From Oscheius tipulae (Eukaryota > Nematoda > Chromadorea > Rhabditida > Rhabditidae): a stretch of DNA of 64,000 nt. The DNA is taken from contig JASJZH010000003.1 of assembly GCA_037178975.1 (NCBI GenBank), positions 2,790,001 through 2,854,000 on the forward strand, written 5' to 3'. Both the position numbers and the translations under genes were made by a program. Below are positions 1 through 11,200 of the stretch, piece by piece (position 1 is the stretch's first letter; every line of letters begins with the position of its first letter). The notes under the pieces were generated by a model that was given only the letters and a program-made list of their open reading frames with translations, ran no database searches and had not been told where the DNA came from.

Positions 1-396
1 GAACGCAACAATCTCTTTAAGGTATGATCAATCCACGGTTTTTATGAAATTAATTTTTTAGGTAACCTGCGCTTTGTCGCGTTGTGACCCAAACAGCACC
101 ACAATGAGCGTGCTCGTCGATAGATTGGCCTCGATCCGTGAAGAGGACCTGTCCAGCATGAATTTTGACAAGATGCCTGGCGAGGTAGTGGCCGATGTGT
201 ATCGAGAGAAGATGAGACGTCGTCGCGAGGCTACCCGCTCCATTTTCTGCCCTCTGTACTTTTCTTTCTTTTCTTTAGGCAGTATAAATGCTTCAGATCT
301 TGGATCGAATCTATATTCCGTAAGAAACCAGGTCATCAGACTACTCATCTTTCCCAACGTGGTCGAAGTCATCATCTTGACCCCAACTCTCCGTGA
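1..396 (+). CDS. 3' end of an unrecognised gene (partial)
   Basis: The window opens inside an exon (ending at 21), followed by a 40-bp intron (22-61) and an exon from 62. The two join in phase to read ERNNLFK then VTCALSRCDPN, followed by a charged stretch with REKMRRRREAT. The last splice is unclear. Either the reading continues uninterrupted to a TAA at 419-421, or a pyrimidine-rich acceptor just before 281 (TTTCTTTAG) opens a final exon reading CFRSWIESIFRKK and stopping at 394-396. The second exon looks more protein-like, but I cannot place its donor with confidence. An AATAAA at 551-556 fits the end of this transcript. I do not recognise the family. Confidence 0.45.
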
Positions 397-618
397 GAAA
401 ACCACGCAACAAACTCCGTAACCTCATGTCGTCTTAATTCTCCTCCTTGTTAGTATTCGGTCTCCTATTCATGTCAACTTAGTTTATAGAGAAGTTCTAA
501 CCAGTATTATTGTCCGTATCCGTTTTTTGTTCTTCCGTATAGAATTGCGTAATAAATCGACTGGTTTAGATGTGGAACATGGATAAAAGCCTTTCTTTAT
601 TATCTAAAAAAAAACAAT

Positions 619-1719
619 TTAGAGATCGCCAGATCGTTTGAAGAAGGGCGGTGTCTTCTTCAATTTCTTCTTTTCCTGTAGGATGTCAACCAGCTCGCCG
701 TAGAGACGATGATTGCTGCCATGGGCTATTACTTTATTTTCTTTCAGATGAGAGGAACGAACTTACCGCGCAGAATGAGTTCTCCCTTCTTGATGACAGC
801 TTCGACGAACTTGTTGACGAGGGTCTGATCGAGCTGGTTGCTGTCAATGTCGGCCAAGGAACAGTAATGAGCCAGGGGCGGGGCCATTGTAGACAGCGTC
901 TTCGGCAACATGAAGACATTGACACGAGGCAAGAACTGTGTGCGACCGTAGTCGACCAGGTAGACCTGGACCTCCTTGGTTCCCTTCATCCGGATCACGG
1001 CTCTCTTGACCTCGCCGTCGATTAGAGCCGCACAAGCAGCCTCGGGAACACATGCCTCATTGGTCAGAGGACATAGTCGGATCTCGTCGGAGCAGGCATC
1101 CAGAACACGTTCAACATCTTCCAGACGCTCGAGATCCTCCTTGCGAATGATGTAGATTTCCAGAGGTGAGATGACGTGCAGCACCTTGGCCCTAATCGTC
1201 TCTCCGATGCGTAAATAGACGGGCAGAGGGAAGCGACTGGCCGGATCCTCGGGCTCCATCTCAAAGGGCTCGCAATCGCCGGCGGCTGTCAACTCGGAAG
1301 GCGGGAGGAGCTCCGGGAGCGGGTCTTGAAGAGGCTTCATCGGTGGAAAGTCCTGCTCCATCGTGAAGAGAACGTTCTCCGTCTGGGAGGGGCAGCTCGA
1401 CGAGTTTTCGCTCTTCGTCATCGTCGATCTCTCAAAACGATTCGTCAGCTCCTCTGCAGTTTTTTTGTTGGATTTGATGTCAAAAGGACTAACCGTAAGC
1501 ATGGCTCTCAAGCTTGCTGAGACTCTTCCTCAGCTGGGTGATAGTCTTGGTCAGCTCGTTCCACAGTCGCTCTCCCTCCGTCTTCTGACGACAGGCACCA
1601 ATCTTTTGGTACAATTGCGATATCTGCACGTCTTTCTGGTTAGGGTCCTTCCACAAAATAACCACTTTTTGGTAACCTTCGTCCACATTTCGCCTGTATC
1701 TGTCGTTCATCTTGGACAT
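619..1719 (-). CDS. Tudor-domain protein
   Basis: Three exons on the minus strand (1494-1719, 767-1453, 619-725) joined by 40-bp introns give a 339-residue protein in one frame. The N-terminal ~75 residues are charged and coiled-coil-like (TKTITQLRKSLSKLES). The middle is acidic. From about residue 140 comes an extended Tudor-like region: a VLHVISPLEIYII strand, then CAALIDGEVKRAVI and VQVYLVDYGRTQFLP, the typical core of a methyl-arginine-binding Tudor barrel with its YG turn. The basic C-terminus ends KTPPFFKRSGDL. Tudor proteins of this kind usually act in germ granules or small-RNA complexes; that role is inference. The start at 1719 was chosen as the first ATG of the charged block, and an upstream exon is possible. 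A minus-strand AATAAA lies at 595-601. The gene is divergent from the small gene at 1883. Confidence 0.75.
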
Positions 1720-1882
1720 CCAGCTGCGAGAGACGAAGATCCGTCGAGAGAGTTTGTTCCGATTGAAATAGCTTCTGGAAGACAATTTAGATAGTTCCGA
1801 AACAGTGCAGTGTTTCGGAGTTTTTGCAATTAGGGGAAGAATGGCTTCTTGTCCCAGTTGAAGTCTCGAAAGGCCGCCGGGA

Positions 1883-2089
1883 ATGGACGACACGACGAAG
1901 AAGAAGAAGAAGAGGGAAGAAGTGACCCCGGACGAGGACACGCTTCGACTGCCACTTGTCCACGCAGTCCGATCGGAGTACTACCTCAAGCCGCTCAATA
2001 ATGGCTATTCGCTCATACCGGAGATTCAACAGGATGTGACCAAATACGAGGAAGAAATGAAGCGAATCAGCGAAATGAACAAGAAGTAG
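1883..2089 (+). CDS. small charged hypothetical protein (68 aa)
   Basis: An intronless ORF beginning MDDTTKKKKKREEV and ending YEEEMKRISEMNKK. It has a lysine-rich N-terminus, a central segment YLKPLNNGYSLIPEI that looks like a short binding motif, and a charged helical tail. It starts 163 bp from the divergent Tudor gene and is followed by AATAAA at about 2099, as expected for a real short transcript. No signal peptide or membrane segment is visible. I do not recognise the family; it could be a subunit of a larger complex. Confidence 0.5.
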   Translation: MDDTTKKKKKREEVTPDEDTLRLPLVHAVRSEYYLKPLNNGYSLIPEIQQDVTKYEEEMKRISEMNKK

Positions 2090-2103
2090 CAACACGATAA
2101 TAA

Positions 2104-3283
2104 ACGAGTCGGTACCTAGCTCTTCTCCTCTCTGGATAGCAAGGGAAGACGACAAACAGACTGTATTGTATCCAGAAGATTCTCGGAGATCTACTGGTTG
2201 GAACGAAAGTTGGCTGGACCGGTGGGAAAAACAATAGTAGCAACGACAGAATGGTGCTTGGATGTACTGTACTGAATATAGAACACGAGCAATAGTTAAT
2301 TGAAACGGTTTCCCACGCTGTATGGATACGAGAAGCAGGATTTCTTGTCGGCAGGATTGGTCAGAGTCGAGAGCAGACGTGAGCCATTGGTTACTCGCAC
2401 ATAACACCTAAGGTGCATTCCACTGCCCTGGCAGTTGGACTAACCCATGAGCAAGTAGGAACTGTTCGGTGATGCTACTGAGTCAATAAAATCCGGAATG
2501 TGCTCCTCAATATTCTGAGAACTTAAAGGTAAGAGTAACCGTTTTCAGACGCTCGTGAAGACCGAAGACCGTCAAGGCAAGTAGAATGGAAAGAGTACAT
2601 CTAGCTAGGAAGTAGATAGTACAGAATATCCTCCAGTTGTCCCCTGGTGCTACCGAGAGCCAGTAGAAGTACCACACTGCAATCTCAAGGGTAGCAGACA
2701 ATATGAATTGCTGCCATTGAAAAGGTGCTGGCTGAGTATTTACCAAAAGAGTTATGGGAATCATAACCCAATAGTTACTAACAAGAAGACATTGAGTACT
2801 GGGCACTGGGATTGTAGTCTTAGAGATATGGTCTGGTTGCCTAAGCATGTCTTTTTCTTTCATACTCTTCCATTCATATAATACCTCTTACAGTATCCCT
2901 TGCTCTAATACTTAGTTCGCCTACAAAGAGATCAGAGAAACACTCTCCTCCCATTCCAAGCAGTCAGTGCGTTTACGACTCTCCTCCCACAACCCTTACT
3001 CTGATCTTCGGTTCAAGGTACTCTATCTCCCTTTCACAATTAGTAATTGCAGTTTAAATTTCCCGCCAAAAACGAGTAATCGTGCTCCAATGACACGCGG
3101 GAAGCGACCGCTTCGCGAACGTTCGCCGTGATTGGCCTATTTCCCCTCAAAGTCCCTTTTTATGTCATATGTCAATCGATACGAATGTTTACCATTCTCA
3201 TTGAATTCTATTAGGATTCAGCATTGAAATACGGTCAGTTCACGTTTTGATTCTGTTTCTTATGTTATATGACTACCCAATTC
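2104..3283. other. intergenic stretch without a convincing gene
   Basis: No exon chain could be built. A minus-strand open frame at 2507-2863 reads as a hydrophobic 118-residue peptide, but it has no splice context or recognisable family. An AATAAA lies on the plus strand near 2482. Two adjacent GC-rich palindromes sit at 3101-3126 (see findings). Confidence 0.4.
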
Positions 3284-3559
3284 TCAATAGGTTCTGTTCA
3301 TTGGGACTACCAGTCCTACCCATGAGAAACTTACAGCCTCATTCGAGAGTGATATCAGCTCCTCAATCACATTTCCGAACCATCCATGATACTCCACGGT
3401 CACATGACCCAAAGCGATCAAAAGTTCTTTATTCCCTTCGGGACCCGCAGTTTCTAAGCGAGAAGGTCTTGTCGCGTTCGGATATCGATTTTTAGCCAAT
3501 TTCGAAAGCGATTTCGCAACATTTGCGAATCGCGTCGAATCAAGGTCATCATTCGACAA
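3284..3559 (-). CDS. hypothetical protein, divergent from SUMO
   Basis: Minus-strand ORF of 91 residues starting MSNDDLDSTRFANVAKSL, rich in helical residues, with the motif ALGHVTVEYHGWFGNVIEEL. After the codons for SNEA there is a good donor (GTAAGTTTC, near 3330), so the visible stop may be read-through into an intron and the real protein may continue in an exon I could not place. The ATG is 66 bp from the SUMO start, so the two genes must share a divergent promoter (pyrimidine-rich 3560-3620). The family is not recognised. Confidence 0.5.
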   Translation of the reverse strand: MSNDDLDSTRFANVAKSLSKLAKNRYPNATRPSRLETAGPEGNKELLIALGHVTVEYHGWFGNVIEELISLSNEAVSFSWVGLVVPMNRTY

Positions 3560-3625
3560 CTTGTTCTCTCTCTTCTCTTCTCTCGTTTTCTCTCCCAGCT
3601 TCCAAATTACAGATCTATAGAAACA

Positions 3626-4458
3626 ATGGCTGATGAAGCTGCTGCCAACGGAGGAGGAGAGAAGGAGTATATCAAGTTGAAAGTTGTAGGGCAGGTCAGT
3701 CTCCCAGATTTCTTTTTTTATAATGAGGACAGACGGGTCTAGGGTATATCTAAACTGTCTGTTACTCTTTCACAAGGAGGATAGGTTTCTCAGAGTTGTG
3801 GATAGACTCCCGACTCATACTCTTTCCATGAGCCGGGTGTCCTGACTTTCTTGAGAGCGGAGTCCTCGAAGGAAAGTGGTATTATTATTGTGTAGCCCGG
3901 TTTATAGAGAGAGTATTAGTCGAGAAACTATCCTATCCACCCTCTTCCTAGGGAATTTATCCTCTTTGTGTAAGATAACTCCTGAACATTTTCGGTACGC
4001 TATAGACGTGTGTTCTCTCATTTATTCGGGACCCAATTCAATATGACTGTTTTGTTCAGTACGAGTCTAGTGGGATTCTTTCAGTATTCGCCTACCGTTC
4101 ATATGTCTCTCTGGTCTTAGGGGTTTCGGTCCGATTGTAATGTATACAGTAAACTATTAGTCAGGACTAGTATCCAAACAGCTTGATAGACTGTCCCCGT
4201 TTGAAAACTGTAGAACCACAAACTGTTTTACTAAAAGTGCGCCTTCAGGACTCGAACGAGGTCCACTTCCGCGTCAAGTACGGAACCTCCATGGGCAAGC
4301 TGAAGAAGTCTTACGCTGACCGAACTGGAGTCAGTGTCGGCTCCCTACGCTTCCTCTTCGACGGACGTCGTATCGCCGACGAGGACACTCCCAAGTCTCT
4401 TGAAATGGAGGAAGACGACGTCATCGAGGTCTACCAAGAGCAATTGGGAGGATTCTAA
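3626..4458 (+). CDS. smo-1: SUMO, ubiquitin-like modifier
   Basis: Two exons (3626-3694, 4249-4458) give a 91-residue protein that closely follows C. elegans SMO-1. It has a short acidic tail ([15 protein letters not shown]), then a ubiquitin-like beta-grasp fold with [20 protein letters not shown] and [11 protein letters not shown]. The C-terminus is EQLGGF, so a SUMO protease must remove one Phe to expose the conjugating Gly-Gly. The product is attached to lysines through the E1 Aos1-Uba2 and Ubc9 and acts mainly in the nucleus. The single 554-bp intron is long for this compact genome and could hold regulatory sequence. There is no consensus SUMO-acceptor lysine in the short tail, so chain formation may be limited. 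Confidence 0.97.
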
Positions 4459-4929
4459 GAACGAGTACCAGATCCGTGTTTGTTTGAAAGATTCAACCAA
4501 TTCTATTTTTCGATCTCTCTCTCCCAGTCCCGTTTACTATGTATTCAGATACCCAGGTTGGAAATGAAGTCTTTTGGTGATCTGATTCTTGTATTTTATT
4601 TCTTTTCTACCCTACTCGGAATGTTTCAGTTCCTTGTGACGATGTTTCATAGGAACGAATGAGGAAGTATTAAAGGTACAGGGGTAGATGGGTAATAGCC
4701 ATAAGCACTCGGCAACAGTGATCTCATAGACTACGGATATTGTCTTCCGCCAATCCGCTGGTTATTCAGAGACAGACTTTGATCCAACCGAACAATCACG
4801 GACTATGCTAAAACTTCTCTCGATGATAGAATGTTCTCTCTGTACTAATACAGCGTCGGTTCTTGCACATTCATCAGCTCATCGAGGCAAATACACATTC
4901 ATCTTCCCTCTCTCCAGCCCTCATTCCAA

Positions 4930-6230
4930 ATGTCTCTTTCCTTCATTGACGTTCTGCAATGGACATCCCAGCTTATGATCATTCCATCGACTCTGCTGAC
5001 AATCCTCCTCGTCTATGTCATCCTGAAAAAGAGTCCAAAAAGCATGTCCCACTACAAGTATATCCTCATTTTCATTACCGTAAGAAGAAGATTGTCACCC
5101 CCTCATTCAATTTCCAGATGATCTGCTACAACTTTGACTTTGTCGTGTGCTTCGCAGTCGCCCCGAACAATTTCAGCGGAGTCATTGGAGCTCAGATGGT
5201 TGGTCCAGTTGCTAGGTTGTTCTCGACTCGTGGATTCTGGCTTGGACTGGCTGTTGCCTTCTCTTTGTGTCTTCAAATCGGCTGTTGTACTCTCGGCTTC
5301 CTCTACCGAGAGCACGTGGTCACTGGGGAGAGAGATAGTCGTCTCCAGACTTGGATCCGAGCAGCACAATTGCTTCTCTTTGTGGTTTCGGTTTTTGCGA
5401 TTGTCCCAGTTTTCTCATTGTCAGTCAACTCGGAACAGGAGACTAGGAGATATCTTCAGAATGTAAGTACCAGTACAACTGGTATTGATTGTTTAGATTT
5501 CCCTGGTTCCTTGTGAAGGCTGTGCTGTCGTAGTAGTCACGAGACCAGTGACTCTCCAGATCGGAGGCATTTACTCTCTTTTCTATCTACTGATAGTCTC
5601 GACTTTTATTGGAAAGAGCATATACAGGGTTGATTAAAGAGTAACCGACATAGTGTTTCTCCTTCAGATTACTTCCAGCCTGTCGGATCACAAACATATG
5701 AGCATCTCGACGATTAGGCTTCAGAGAATGCTCTTGAAGGCACTCATTTGGCAGGTTGGTGGACAGAATTGTGAGGTATCCTTTCCCGTACCGGCTCGAA
5801 TAAGTAACCCAGAGATGGTCGGTCTAAACTTTGAGCTCCCACCGACTCTTATAACTATAGTGCGCACCGACTCTTATAACATACAAGCTGCGTATCGATA
5901 TATTAGTTCCGGTAGCCAATGGTGATGTTTTGAATCTTTTTGAAGCTCTTCCAGACCGCGATGCCCTTCCTCCTCATAATAGTCCCGGTCCTGATCATCA
6001 TCCTTAACCTGGTCATCTTCCCCTACACTCCAGGACTCCGACCCAGCTCTCAGTTCCGTCTGAACATGATGTCGTTGGCCATTGCCACACCGTCTCTCTT
6101 CACAATCACTCACGTAATCTGTGTTCTGTACTTTACAACCCCATACAAAAGTTGGCTTTTTCGATGTAGAAGGCATTGTCTTGTCGAGGCTTCTTCAATC
6201 CGGGTCACCACATCATCAATTGTCGAATAA
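4930..6230 (+). CDS. serpentine chemoreceptor (Str superfamily, Srh/Sri-like)
   Basis: Five exons (4930-5079, 5118-5462, 5497-5628, 5668-5754, 5946-6230) join in phase to a 332-residue seven-helix protein. Visible features are the N-terminal helix with LLTILLVYVILKKSPKSMSHYKYI, several hydrophobic segments (GFWLGLAVAFSLCLQIG, LLLFVVSVFAIVPVF, PFLLIIVPVLIIILNLVIF), a basic third cytoplasmic loop (TIRLQRMLLKALIWQ) typical of Srh/Str receptors, and a last helix before a short basic tail. Nematode receptors of this class are placed in amphid sensory cilia; the ligand cannot be inferred. AATAAA overlaps the stop codon. The gene ends tail to tail with the peptide receptor at 6305. The exact subfamily is uncertain. 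Confidence 0.85.
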
Positions 6231-6304
6231 AACTACTTTATTGTTCTAGTTGAGATCACAATCTGTGAGACCCGAAAAGTTCCGGTAATGTTTGTACCCG
6301 AAAT

Positions 6305-8241
6305 TTATGGCAGAAGTAGGCGGAGTGACTGCAGGGCCTGGGTGGTAGTTTTCTGCCTTTTTTTCTTACAGAATAGCGCTTTGAATGTTTGTCTGTAGGT
6401 CGAGGACATACAGCAGTAGAGGATAAAGGATGTGAGACAGTTGACCAAGGAGAGTAGATCCATCAATTCTCCCACGTTCACGTAAACCATGGTCCCAATA
6501 TGGGTGGGGTAGATGGCCGAGAGGATTGCCAGAGCACCTAGAAACTATTTTAGTACCAAAAACTTCAACTACCTTGAGGCAGCTCGGTGCAAAGGAAAAC
6601 GACGAGCATGATAATGAGCATCAGGGTGGTCCGGTCCATCGACGCCTTACACTTCTTGTTATTGTTGCTATCTCCTCTTAACAATCGTCTCTTCTCGGTC
6701 ATCTCACACAACTTCCAGATCAGAGCAATTGTGAACCAGAGGATCAGACCGCATGGCAGGGCTTTGAACAGAACACCCGTGATCCAGAGATTGGCTCTGA
6801 ACAGTGTGCAGCCATTGATGTCAGTCTCGTCCAATTGCACTGTGTACAGGTTTCCGAGCTGAGAGTTGATTGCTTTCGGGTCGCTAATGACCTTACCTCA
6901 GTCTCATTGCTGCCTAAAACTTCGTTGACCGACACAATTTTGTGGACCATGAGAGTCGGGACGGAGATGATAGAGACCGAAAAGGCTGTGAAGAAGAAGA
7001 TGCTTCTGAACAAGAGACTCTTGTTCCCGGACGATTAATTGACTGTCTTTAGGAGACACAGCATGAGTATAAAGAACTTGACTTACTTGATAGCCCCATG
7101 ATTAATCCATTTGGCGTCCAGTCGATCCAGAGCTGTCCATCTGATATAGGCCATGACCACAGATAGATACAGTGAGACTGTATGCAGAGCTATTGAGGCC
7201 GTCACGTGGACGATTAGGAAGACCAGCCAGGGATACGAGTACCTAAAAGGGATGGAATATCATCAATCGGATGAGAACCTACCCCCAGACGCCTGGATCA
7301 GTGTTGTCGAAGAGTCGAAACCGGAGAATGTAGACAAGGTAGGAAAGCATAGTGAAGGCGTCGCAACAGGCCATTGCACAGAGAAGAGCGTTGATGATGT
7401 AGGCTCTCATCGGCCGGCGGCTAAAAGTTAGACAGTTTTTGACTGGGTTTTATGCTGTGTACATCTTCTGATTTGGTCAGTTCAAAGGCATTTCGACGCA
7501 TATTGTCTCTGTCATCCGAAGAGTCACACAGAGAGACCGGGGCTACTATTGCGGCGTTCTTTACCTGCTCCAATGTCGCAGGTGTCATATTCCGCATTTC
7601 ATCCTATTTTCATTAGTTCCGTCTCACCTTCTCCCTGCAAACCTGTCAGTGTGCGAGTGTCTTTGTCAAAACTACCAGGTTTGACATGAACATGAACTAT
7701 GGTTTCTCGTCTGAATTTACGTTGTCAATCTGGCTGGTGGTCCCGATCGACCAGACTCAAACTGACATATTCACCGATACCATGAGGACAGTCTGTATTC
7801 TAACGGTCCAGACTCTCCACGATCTTTCAGACTCCCTCTATCAGATCATTTTCAACCAAGACTCTCAATTCCGTGTGGGAGGATCTGTCTCTCTCACCTA
7901 ATTCCATCCTTCAGATCTCAAATTACCAGTCTCTCAACGTGTCATAAGGCTCTGTTTTTACTGATAGTTGATCACTGAGACCTTGGCTAATGGTCAGTAA
8001 CGAAATTATCTCTACTTCCTCGGCTTACCTGAGCACGAAGAAGTGCATACTGTTCAGCACGACGCCGACGGAACAGACCACGGCGCAGATGTATCTGTGG
8101 TAAAGGGTATAGGTCCTGGAAAGAGGTTTTGATCAAGAAAAGAAGAAAGACTCACTCATTGAACTGTACAAGGTTCTCGAAGAAGGCAATTGTGGAGTTA
8201 TCGGTGAGGTCGAAGAGCGGCGGATCCACATCACACCGCAT
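6305..8241 (-). CDS. FMRFamide/myosuppressin-type peptide GPCR (DMSR/Srw class)
   Basis: Seven minus-strand exons (8156-8241, 8029-8115, 7283-7420, 7087-7242, 6897-7005, 6573-6858, 6305-6537) give 364 residues in frame. The N-terminus carries an N-glycosylation site (NST). The protein then shows the Srw-like landmarks: RRPMRAYIINALLCAMACCD after helix 1, HTVSLYLSVVMAYIRW in helix 3, a long extracellular loop with NGC, a basic third loop, and KASMDRTTLMLIIMLVVF leading into helix 6. The end of helix 7 reads LVNCLTSFILYCCMSSTYRQTF, the NSxxNFxxYC type of ending. Such receptors signal through Gi/o on FMRFamide-like peptides. One intron (7421-8028, ~600 bp) is far longer than the others and contains no exon I can recognise. 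Confidence 0.88.
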
Positions 8242-11200
8242 CTGAAACTGACTACTGAAAAGCTAATCCAGAAGATTCTAGAAGGTACGTTCAGTGTCTA
8301 AGAGTGGAAAATTATGGAGGATTCCACCCTTTTCATCTTTGAACGACAAACCCCCCGAGGTGAAATTTTTTTTTTAATATGTATTGGAGAAGAAGCCTTT
8401 GGATCAAAAAGTCTCAAAACAACATTGTCCACTATGCACAAAACACTGAATATAAGTAGTCGTGGACATTTGACTATTCCATTTGGTCCCACCCGTAGCG
8501 ACTCGGCGAGAAGGAAACCTAAGGAAGTGGTCTGTTAGTTTTAGCTTTTCTCTGGCTATGAGATGGTACGGGAGGAAATTCAGTGAATCCGACGACAAAC
8601 ATCAGCCAATAAAAGGCAAACGAACAGCTGCCCTGGTATCTTTGGAGAGGCGTGAAAATTCAATCAAAGTGGAAGTTGTCTCTCGATCTTGTGAGCAATT
8701 GAAAGTTCACAGAGTCAGGAATGATGAAAACAGTGGGGATAATCCAGAGAGTTCGAGGAAAGGAGACGCGTCAACAAACAAATCTAAATTAATTAAGAAA
8801 AACATAGGAGGAGGACAGATTGAGATTACCCTAAAAACACGAGTTCTTATTAGCCAAATAAGGGGTTGGGATCAGGTGGGGGTTCGCGCGGACTAAGGAG
8901 ATCCTAACTAGCCGGTCAAAAGAAGACAGGAAAGCCAATTTTCTGACTTTGTCGTCATGTTTTCGGTCTCAGAAAAGAACGGGAGGTGCGGCTGAGAATG
9001 AGGCACGTATTATTCACTGATTGGGGGATATGGAAAGGTAGTCAAGCTCGTGATAACAATGATAAACAGAACGACAGTAATCTACTACATTTTGAGTTTA
9101 TCCGAATTGGTTCAGGAAAGAAGCTTACTGTCCGAAAAGAGTCCGTCTGTTATACATGTATCCCGGATAACACTTTAAAAATGTCTGTAGTTTTTTTTTG
9201 TCAAGTAATGTCCACGACAAGAACTAACAGGCCAAGCCAGAAGAGAGGCATCAGTTGCAGTAACAGAAAGACTACTGGCCTCTCCGCCAGGAGCCAACCG
9301 GGTGGTATCTCTGAATTCAATCGGGTAGAGTTCCTGCCTTGAGCTTCTGGTACAAACTGCCCAAAGACAGAACGGTAAATTGGATTGACAAGTAAAATTT
9401 TCTTGAGACTGGAAAGGATCGAGACTCTGAGTAGATGTCAGGGGAAGATACCAACTGTAAGATGATCAGAACACCAGTCCTCTCAAGAATGCTAATCAAA
9501 AGAGAGACCCTCGTTCATAGCCACGAGATTTTCCCAGTCAGCACCTCTTGGGATATGGACCATAAATCATCGATATACACGAGGAATTTTTGGAAGAAAA
9601 CAGAACATTCTCCCCGGAGAGATGAACATCATCTTTTGATCCCATTTTCGTCAAGAGCTAGGTACCAGAAGAATGTCACAAATTGGCTGCGTCGAGAGAG
9701 ATAGCGTAAACAGAGACTGATTTCTAGTCAAACCCGGAGGAACAAGGTTGGAGCTGCATGAAAGACGGGCTTGATTACCTGTCAGTTTTCACATGAATTT
9801 TTGAAATGGGCGTGAGAGACGTGGGCTGGAGACGGGGGTCACTGGTCATTGAAATATTCAAAAGTCTGAACAGGTGGACAGACCTTTTTTGTTAATTAAT
9901 TATTCGGAAGTCATGACTTCGCGAATGGCTCTTGTACTGAGAAGTCAGATGAAAGTGAGTGAGAATAATAGATTCAAATATTTCGAGCTCTGCTGGAGTT
10001 CTGAAGATTCGAAAGTTTCAACAGGATCCAGTACTTTTGCCAATGATAAGGCGGAACCGAATGTGAGATAGGTTGATCTACACCGGTCAAGCTCTACAGA
10101 AATCGATCATTTGAGAGTACTACTGACCCACAGAGTAACTACCAGTTGACTACCTTGTCGTCTCCCCGTATTCCAAACACACATGAAAAAATACTCTTTT
10201 AAATCTGCCGCTGACCGCATTTCTAGTAATACAAGCGGTCCCAGCACTCTCGCGTCAGAAAAAAACAGACACCTGTCAAGCACACAGAACATATTTTGAT
10301 CTCCCCTAGTAGTCTCGCGCTGATTTCACAAACAAAGTGACAAGAGAATTGAGTTAAAGGACAATGAACTACTTCTAGGAACTACTGGATACAAAGAGAT
10401 AAACGGGAATGTGATTATAGTCCACGATGGATGTGGGCAAATAGACGTGGTGTTACCGGAAATAGTGCTCCCCGAATGTGTCAACTGTTCCTTATAAGAC
10501 TCCTTAAAATGAGACTAATCTACTCGTCGGACACATTCTGCACGCTAACTATCCGCGGACCAAAAGACTAAAAGAAAAATCTAGAAAAGGGAGGGGGAAC
10601 ACCTAAAAGTCTACCCGAAAAAGTTCGAGAGGAAGTGTCAAGAAGTTTGGACAAAGAGAGGCACGCGATGAGCGCCAATTAGCTCCGAATCTTGGTCCGA
10701 TCTCTAGAAAAGAGAGACGCATAAATACCAAGAAGAGGCGCCAAATTCGAATCACCTCTCCTCTGGAAACGGGAGATCAAGGATCGAGCCTCTTGGAAAT
10801 TCATGAGAGGCGATTGAATTGACTTTGCCGGAAGAATGAGACCAAAAAACAGGAACAATTTAACAGATTGTCTCTTTTACATGTTTTGGCGCGTTCCAAT
10901 ATGTTGACCGGATACTTCCGGGCTTGTTTTGCGAGTCGCGAGCATCTGGAACGTCTGATTCACATCTGGCATATCAGAGGTACTAGTTTTCATAAAGTCG
11001 ACGTAGATATAACACATGTCTTTTTTCCTTGACTTGGCCACACGTCTGACCGTTCTTATGAAAGACAGGTGCTTGACCCTGGCGGAAAGAGTAAGAGTTC
11101 AAAAGACAAGAGACATGTTTTGCTCTCCACTGTATTATTCTATGAAGGCCAGATGAAGGGACGGCTTTCCTTCTTTCCTTTCTCTTGTGGAAAATATTCA

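Noticed and set aside
1787-2407. 206-residue minus-strand frame overlapping the small gene at 1883
   Set aside because: Low-complexity, Leu/Ser-rich antisense of a better supported ORF with its own polyA signal.
2507-2863. 118-residue hydrophobic open frame on the minus strand
   Set aside because: No promoter, splice or polyadenylation context and no recognisable receptor motif; possible but not supportable as a gene.
8483-8896. 137-residue plus-strand frame
   Set aside because: No splice partners, no family features and composition like the surrounding purine-rich sequence.
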